This document shows positions 57,454 through 64,000 of a stretch of 64,000 bases of DNA, one piece after another. Numbering within the stretch: position 1 is the stretch's first letter; the number at the start of each line of letters is the position of its first letter. The notes under the pieces were generated by a model that was not told the DNA's origin, ran no database searches, and worked only from the letters and a program-made list of their open reading frames with translations. The translations under genes and the position numbers were made by a program. The DNA is from Erinaceus europaeus (Eukaryota > Chordata > Mammalia > Eulipotyphla > Erinaceidae): positions 35,551,263-35,615,262 of the forward strand of contig NC_080176.1 in NCBI RefSeq assembly GCF_950295315.1, read 5' to 3'.

Positions 57454-58873
57454 AAGTTATAGACATGGACACGACATATTGATTTATTGATTAGAGGATC
57501 AGTTTAACAGGAAGACATAGCCATCATCAGTATGCATGCACCCAATGTGTAAAAAAGGTATTTACTGACCTTGAAGGAGACATAAATATCAGCACAGTAT
57601 TGTTGTAGACCTCAACACACCATTCACAGCAAGAGAATCATCAGTACAAAAAAATCAACAAGGAAATAGAAGTTTTAGATGAAGGCATAAGTGAGACGAG
57701 CTACATAAATATATTCAGAAATTTTTATTCCCCCAAGTAAAGAATATACATTCCTTTTAAGTGCACATGGAATATGTCAAGTGTTAACCACATGCTGGGA
57801 CACACAGACAGACTTAGTAAATAAGTGAATATTGAAATCATAAAAAATATAAACCCTTCTGAATATGAGGCAGAGAGGTTAGAAGTAAACTACAAAAAAA
57901 GACAAAGAAATGCATCCAAACTATGGAGACTGAACAATACATTTCTGAGTAACACCTGTTTCATAGAAGAAATCAAAAGAGAAATTGAAAATTACTTGGA
58001 GAGCAATGAAAAAAGAGAGCAACTGCCATACCCTGTGGGATGCAGCAAAATCTGCCCTACAAGCTAAGTCTATAGCAACACAAGCCTGTATTAAGAGTGA
58101 AGCTATCAAGTAAGCTACCTAACATTGCAACTGATCCAACTAGAAAAAGAGAAACAAAGAAACTCAAAAGTGAGCAGAAAAAGAAAATAGCCCAACTTGA
58201 AATAGAAATTTGTGAAATAGAATCCAAGAAAGATTATTTAAAAGATTAATGGAAACAGGAATGGTCACATATCCACTAACCTATCAATGTAATTCACCAT
58301 ATCAACAAAAAGAAAGATAAAAATCACATAATCATATTGATTGATGCTGAAAAGGCATTTGACAAGACCCAACACCCATTTATTATAAAGGCCCTCTAGA
58401 AAGTGGAATAGAAGCACCATTACTCAACATACTTTAGTCCATTTATGATAAACTCACAACTAACATTATTCTCAATGGGGAAAGCTGAAAGCTCTAGCCC
58501 TAAAATCAGGAACCGGACAAAGATATCCATCATCTCCACTGTGTCTCATCATTACAATCAGACAAGAGATATCAAAGGCATACAGACTGGAAAAGAAACC
58601 AAACCATCACTCTTTGCTGATGACATGATATTATACTTAAAAAACTCTAAAGAGTCTGCCAAAAGAACTACTAGAAATAATTTATAAATTCAATAGAGTA
58701 GCAGGATACAAAATCAATACACATAAGTCTGTGGTATTTTGTATACAAAGAAAAAATCAGATGAGATGGAAATAAAAGATTAATTTAGCCCAAAGAAATA
58801 AAATGCCTTGTAGTGAATGTTACAAAGGAGGTGAAGGACATTTACAAAGAAAACTATAGGACATTTCTAAAGG

Positions 58874-58921
<48 letters not shown>
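58874..58921. repeat. (GA)n microsatellite in L1 ORF2
   Basis: About 46 bp of alternating GA, at the place where ORF2 normally has a purine-rich coding run. Confidence 0.95.
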
Positions 58922-58924
<3 letters not shown>

Positions 58925-59704
58925 GGAAGAACATTCCAGGATTGGGTAAATAAACTTTATTAAAAAGGCTATTATACCAAAAGTAATCTATAATTTCAAT
59001 GAAATTCCTATCAAAATTCCAGTGGCATTTTTTTTTCAAGCAAATTGAACAACTTACCCCAAAATTTGTGTGGAAGCACAAAAGGCACTTCTGAGAAAAA
59101 AAATATGCAGGTATCACACTACCCAACTTCAGTTTATACTACAAAGCCATAGTAATCAAAACAGCATGGTACTAGAATAAAAATGGACACTTGGATCAAC
59201 AAAGCAGAATTGAATGCTCAATGAAATGAGCACAGGCATATACAACAGCTTAATAAATGACAAAGGGGCCAAAGCCATTCAATGGAATAAACAAGGCCTG
59301 TGCAACAGGTGGTGCTGGAAAAATTGGACAGTCACATGTAGAAAAGTAAAACTAGGCCACCACCTAACATTATCAATTGAGGTTGAATCAAAATGGATTA
59401 AAGATCTATATATTGGACTAGGAACTCAAAAGTTTATAAAAGAAAATGTCAGTGAAACTTGCAAGGCCTTCACATCAAAGATGTATTTGGAGACTAAATC
59501 CCCTGGGCATGGACATTAAAACAAGAGTAAATAATTTGGATGACATGAAACTAAAGAGCTTCTACACAGTGAAAGCAAACTACACATGGATAACAAGGCA
59601 ACCCAGTCAGTTGGAGAACATATTTACACAACACACATCAGTCAAGTGAGTGATATGAATCATCTATACAGAATTGGTATAGATCTACAAAAAATGGAAA
59701 AAAA

Positions 59705-59775
59705 ATTGCCACTAGAAGCAGTAGATTAGTAGTGCTGGCATCAAGTTCTAGCAATAACTCTACAGGCAAAAACAG
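59705..59775 (+). mobile_element. SINE 3' module alone
   Basis: 'gccactagaagcagtagatt' to 'aataactctacaggc' is the extra 3' module of the long SINE variant without head or body, followed by A-rich sequence. Confidence 0.65.
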
Positions 59776-59889
59776 CAATAAAAATAACAACAACAACAAA
59801 AATAGCTAAACAAACAAACAAAAGAAAACTGAGGTCTTGACATATCTCAAACCTGCCCACAGAGTTGACTAGAAAAGTGGTGGTGTCAG

Positions 59890-61707
59890 CTGGGGCCCTA
59901 ATCGGGGAGTCCTGAGATTCCCAAACAACACATGTTCATAGCAGCACAATTCTTAATAGCTAATACCTGGAAGCAACCCAGGTGCCCAACAACAGATGAG
60001 TGGCTGAGAAAGCTGTAATATATATACACAATGGAGTACTATGCAGCTATTAAGAACAATGAACCCACCTTCTCTGACCGATCTTGGATGGAGGTAGAAA
60101 AAATTATGTTAAGTGAGCTAAGTCAGAAAGATAAAGACGAGTATGGGATGATCTCACTCATAAACAGAAGTTTAGAAAGAAGAACAGAAAGGAAAATTCA
60201 AAACAGGAGTTGACTGAATTTGGAGTAGGGCACCGGAGTAAAAACCCTGGGTGGAGGGTAAGGGTGAATGTTCAATTTCATGGGGTTGGGGTAGGGAGTT
60301 GGGGGGAGGGGATGGAGCACATTCTTTTGGTGGTGGGAATGGTGTTTATGTACACTCCTATCAATCTGTAGTCATATGAATCACTAATTAATATGAGAGG
60401 GGAAAATTGAATTAATATCTCAAACTTTTTAAAGCGTAGACTGAGTCTTTTTAATACATAGGTTGAGTCAATGTCAAAGGACATAAAATATGGTGAGAGT
60501 GTGTATGATACAGCAAATTCTAACAAAGGGATTCTTCAAAGTTAACCCAATTGCCAAACAATATGATTATTGCAATAACTATCTATTGTCTTCTTAAACT
60601 GGGACAACAGGAATCACCCGCTTCATCTATAGAGCCTACGTTTCTCCCAATCCTGGAACCTCAGGGGTGGGGCTCACTTCCCAGCATGCTCTCTCAAGTC
60701 AGGTCAAATGATATTGCATCCACTGATTCCAGCCTAATCAATGCAACAAGTATCATCTCAGCATGCTTCACCTCAGACTGTGTACAAAGACATCAGGCAT
60801 GGATTGCCAACTCTTTACCCTCATCACTCGGGTGAGACCTTTCCTTTCATGGTAGTCTCTATTTCCATTCCAGGGGGTTCACTTCCTAACAGAGTCCCAA
60901 AACCTAGATATAGGCCAGGATCCGTAAGATAGAGCATATGTTCACATGTATCTATAAATTAGGGCAAAATATAGACCTGAAAGCAAAAATACACAATAGT
61001 CTTTAGTGAGTCAGTATCACGTTCATAACGAAATAGTGTCTACTTAGACTTAGATACCCTCCTCACCTACTTCCTATTACGTTTCTCTTACTCATTCCAA
61101 AGCTAGACTTATCAAAGCAAGGACTGCAAAAGCTGAATAAGGGCAAGAGACTGGCATACTTTAACGATGACTCTTTAGTCACTATCAGGCCATTCCACCA
61201 GCTGGGGCCCTAACCGGGGAGTCCTGAGTCTCCCAAACAGACTTTATGAGCATAGAACTCAAATAAATCCCTCTCTCCATTGTTTCTGGTCATCTCTATC
61301 AGGAACAACAAAATAGACTCTTTTGTGGGCCCCCATAGGACCTTTCCCTCAACCTGGATCAACAATGGTTGAGAATGTTCCATCCTCCAAAGGGAGGATG
61401 GACAACATAATCTATGCTACACCTGAGGAAGATGGGTTGATACTGGGGCAGCATGGAATGTTCCTATTCATGTCCACAGAATGTGAGCTCAGATCTAGAA
61501 GGATGTAGAGGTCATATAGGCCTCTAAGCTAATTATGGGCCCCCAATCACATCAAATCGATGGGGTTTACAGTAATATCTATACCCCTTTCCCATATTAG
61601 GAAGCTGCTCTCTTCCCTGATTAAGCTTTCTGGTCTTTTTCCCAGCCATGACATCATCTCGCCAGACAGTAATTTGGATCCAGCTGCATATCAGATTTCA
61701 GGCTCAG

Positions 61708-61752
<45 letters not shown>

Positions 61753-62280
61753 AGTATAGCTACAGGACCTTTAGAATATAACTAAAATATGCCCACTAGC
61801 TATCTACAAAATGGAGGACCCCCCCCCCAACATTTCATCTGCACTATTCCAGCCTTTAGGTCCATGAATGGTCAACAATTTGTTTGGTTTTGTATGTTAA
61901 CTCTCTTTTCAGCCACCAAGTTCCAGATGCTAGCAGGATGCGACCAGATTTCCCCGGACAGACAACCTCACCAATGTGACTTAGACACGCTTCCCCATAG
62001 CCCTTCCTCACTAGAGAAAGAGAGAGATAGGATGGGAGTATGGATCGACCTGTCAATGCCCATGTTCAGTGGGGAAGGAATTACAGAAGTCAGACCTTCA
62101 ACCTTCTACATCCCACAATGATCTTGGGTCCATACTCCCAGAGGGTTAAAGAATAGGAAAGCTATCAGTGAATGGGATGGTATACAGAGGTCTGGTGGTA
62201 GGAACTGTGTGAAGCTGCACCCCTCTTATCCTATGGTTTTGTCAACGTTTCCTTTTTATAAATGAAAAAGAAAAGAAAAG
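59890..62280 (+). mobile_element. L1 3' end with about 2-kb 3'UTR
   Basis: Starts with a displaced 38-bp piece of its own 3'UTR ('ctggggccctaatcggggag' onward), then jumps to the end of ORF2 ('acacatgttcatagcagcac', late ORF2 frame 60031-60210). The long 3'UTR follows to a GAAAA-rich tail. It is bounded by 'aaaagtggtggtgtcag' (59873-59889) and 'aaaagtagtggtgtc' (62281-62295). It contains A40 at 61711-61750. This copy defines the 3'UTR that recurs throughout the window. Confidence 0.82.
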
Positions 62281-62295
62281 AAAAGTAGTGGTGTC

Positions 62296-62456
62296 TGTGG
62301 TCTGGGAGGTGACACAGTGGTAAAGCACTGGATTCTCAACCATGATGTCCCAAGTTCAGTCCTCGGCAGCACATGTACCAGAGTGATGTCTAGTTATTTC
62401 TCTCTCTCCTCCTATCTTTCCAATTAATAAATAAATAAAATATAAAAAAGAAAAAT
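62296..62456 (+). mobile_element. Third-type tRNA SINE
   Basis: 'ggtctgggaggtgacacagt', 'cccaagttcagtcctcggc' (B box region), 'tgtaccagagtgatgtc' and tail 'aattaataaataaataa'. Flanked by 'aaaagtagtggtgtc' and 'aaaagtggtggtgtcag' (62457-62473). Confidence 0.85.
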
Positions 62457-62574
62457 AAAAGTGGTGGTGTCAGTTATAAGTGTCATTCATTTCAAGTCCA
62501 GACCTTTCTCCATCCATCCACTATTGAGGGTTCTCAACTGTGTCAGCTTTTTTTAAAAAAAACATTTTTCTTTA

Positions 62575-62775
62575 GTATTAGTATTTACTTTTTTGAAAGA
62601 AAGAGAGAAATGGGGATAAAAAGAAGGAAAGAGGTTATACCAGAGCACTGCTCAATTCTGGGTTATGGTGGTTGTGGGGACTGAACCTAGGACCTCGGAA
62701 CCGAAGACATAAACCTCGGAACCGAAGACATAAAAGTCTTTTTTGCATAACCCTTATGCTGTCACCACAGCCCTC
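62575..62775 (-). mobile_element. Old tRNA SINE (antisense) with a 21-bp tandem duplication
   Basis: Body 'gaaagagagaaatggggata', 'accagagcactgctcaattc', B box region 'gactgaacctaggacc'. The unit 'acctcggaaccgaagacata' is exactly duplicated (62692-62712 and 62713-62733). Confidence 0.75.
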
Positions 62776-62889
62776 AGTGTGTATGTGTGCTTCAGGGAGA
62801 CAACCTGGAGATGCTGAGACTTCAGAACACCAAACATGTCGGGATGGTTGTGGGACAGAGACAGTAGTTGTGTCTGGTGGAGAAACTTT

Positions 62890-63091
62890 CCTGGGACCAG
62901 GAGGTGTCACACCTGGTTAAGCACATATATCACCATGCCCAAGGATCCCAGTTCAAGCCCCTCATCTCCACCTGCTGGGGGAATGTTTCATCAGCAGTGA
63001 AGATCTGCAGGTGTCCATCTTTCTCTTTCTGTCTCTATCTCCCCTCCCCTCTCAATTTCTCTCTGTCCTGTAATAATGATGATGATAAAAA
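62890..63091 (+). mobile_element. SINE, left half of an inverted pair
   Basis: Head 'gaccaggaggtgtcacacct', B box 'agttcaagccc', body to 'ctctctgtcctgtaataatg'. Confidence 0.82.
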
Positions 63092-63285
63092 GATAGGACA
63101 GAGATGAATTGCGAGAGGCTGGGAGATAGAGAAAGAGGGAGAGAAAGACACCTGAAGATTTGCTTGCTGTTTGTAAAGCATCCCCAGTGCTGGTAGGGAG
63201 CCAGGGGCTCCAACCTGAATCACTGCATGGGTCCTTGGGCTTAGTACTATGTGTGCTTAACTAGGAGTGCCACCACCTGGCTCCC
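63092..63285 (-). mobile_element. SINE, right half of an inverted pair
   Basis: Begins immediately with the reverse body ('agataggacagagatgaatt') and ends in the reverse head ('ccaccacctggctccc'). Confidence 0.82.
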
Positions 63286-63527
63286 AAGACCTCAGTTCTT
63301 ACTTAAAAATATAATAATTTCTCTTTAATTTCCCACCTAGTTCTAACATCTAGAAGCTTACAAATTATGTGTATAAATGTATCTCTGGGAAATATATAAT
63401 TGAATTTTTCAAGCTCCTTTAGGTTTCATAAATGCAGGGTCTGACAATTTCTAACATTATGATAAGTATTTTCAAAGATTCTACTTGATATTATTGCACC
63501 ACAGAACTATGGAAAGTGCATAGGTAT

Positions 63528-64000
63528 TTTTTTATATTTATTTAAGAAAGGATTAATTAACAAAACCATAGGGTAGGAGGGGTACAACTCCACACAATTC
63601 CCACCACCCAATCTCCATAACCCACCCCCTCCCATGATAGCTTTCCCATTCTCTATCCCTCTGGGAGAATGGACCCAGGGTCGTTGAGGGTTGCAGAAAG
63701 TAAAAGGTCTGGCTTCTGTAATTGCTTCCCCGCTGAACATGGGCGTTGACTGGTCGGTCCATACTCCCAGTCTGCCTCTATATTTCCCTAGTAGTGTGTG
63801 TCTCTGGGGAAGCTGAGCTCCAGGACACATTGGTGGGGTCTTCAATCCAGAGAAGCCTGGCCAGCATCCTGGTGGCATCTAGAACCTGGTGATTGAAAAG
63901 AGAGTTAACATACGAAGCCAAACAATTTGTTGAGCAATCATGGATCCCAAGCTTGGAATAGTGGAGAGGAAGTGTTAGGGAGGAACTCACTGCAAACTCT
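63528..64000 (-). mobile_element. Young L1 3'UTR (antisense), runs off the window
   Basis: Reverse complement of the terminal about 470 bp of the long-3'UTR L1 ('aagaaaggattaattaacaa' at the tail end). It extends beyond the right edge. Confidence 0.9.

Larger units (their letters stand above)
56404..59695 (+). pseudogene. L1 ORF2 (endonuclease to late ORF2), broken and nested
   Basis: On the + strand: endonuclease start near 56575 ('NGLNSP', then 'ILCLQETYI' at about 56670-56700). A SINE interrupts it at 56842-57453, then endonuclease and linker continue. A deletion near 58240 removes early RT. RT resumes with 'SLFADDMILYL' (about 58608-58640), so the catalytic FADD box is intact here, and the late ORF2 ('NKQGLCNRWCWKNWTVTCR', about 59287-59345) runs to about 59690. 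A (GA)n tract replaces part of ORF2 at 58874-58921. Stops and frameshifts are many. Confidence 0.85.

Overview
This window looks like non-coding, repeat-saturated DNA from a placental mammal, most likely a hedgehog (Erinaceidae). The main reason is about 30 tRNA-derived SINEs of a type I recognise from hedgehogs (ERI-like): an A box, a B box, the stretch 'cccacctgcagg', a pyrimidine-rich body ending 'tctctgtcctatccaacaa', and an A-rich tail. L1 elements, MIR, L2 and a Tigger-like fragment fit the same picture. The species call is inference. I found no intact host protein-coding gene, tRNA gene or rRNA gene. The longer open frames lie on the wrong strand of L1s, in a minisatellite, or across SINE, MIR and unique sequence.

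Layout. 1-3472 is the 3' end of a betaretrovirus-like (class II) endogenous provirus (ERV1): broken integrase, AT-rich region, polypurine tract, 3' LTR. 3473-11075 is one antisense L1 (5'UTR, ORF1, ORF2, all damaged). ORF2 is split by a second, internally deleted provirus (ERV2, 5390-7624) with a perfect 6-bp target duplication. 11166-13690 holds an older antisense L1 piece, SINEs and a possible solo LTR. 13690-19880 is a stack of old sense-strand L1 into which a younger L1 tail, an antisense L1 tail and SINEs were inserted. 20130-23075 is a SINE cluster, a (TTTCC)n tract and another antisense L1. 23076-35570 mixes unique DNA, SINEs, L1 3' ends and a minisatellite grown inside an L1. 35575-39573 carries long L1 3'UTR copies, one with an inversion. 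39574-56240 is the most unique part, with MIR, L2, a Tigger-like piece, microsatellites and old SINEs. 56404-64000 is again dense nested L1 and SINE.

The most interesting observations concern the LTRs. All three contain, in U3, a near-exact copy of the 5' half of a tRNA-Gly. The two LTRs of ERV2 share U3 but have unrelated R-U5 sequences, although the provirus is flanked by a clean target duplication. Other notable points are an L1 lineage with a roughly 2-kb 3'UTR, a twin-priming inversion at 38490-39573, a site hit twice (three copies of one target at 59873, 62281 and 62457), an L1-in-SINE-in-L1 nest at 56842-57453, a body-less SINE with a pure poly-A tail at 44275, and an unassigned A-tailed repeat in two copies (42887, 46079).

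All coordinates and similarities were judged by eye. No alignment, RepeatMasker or database search was run.
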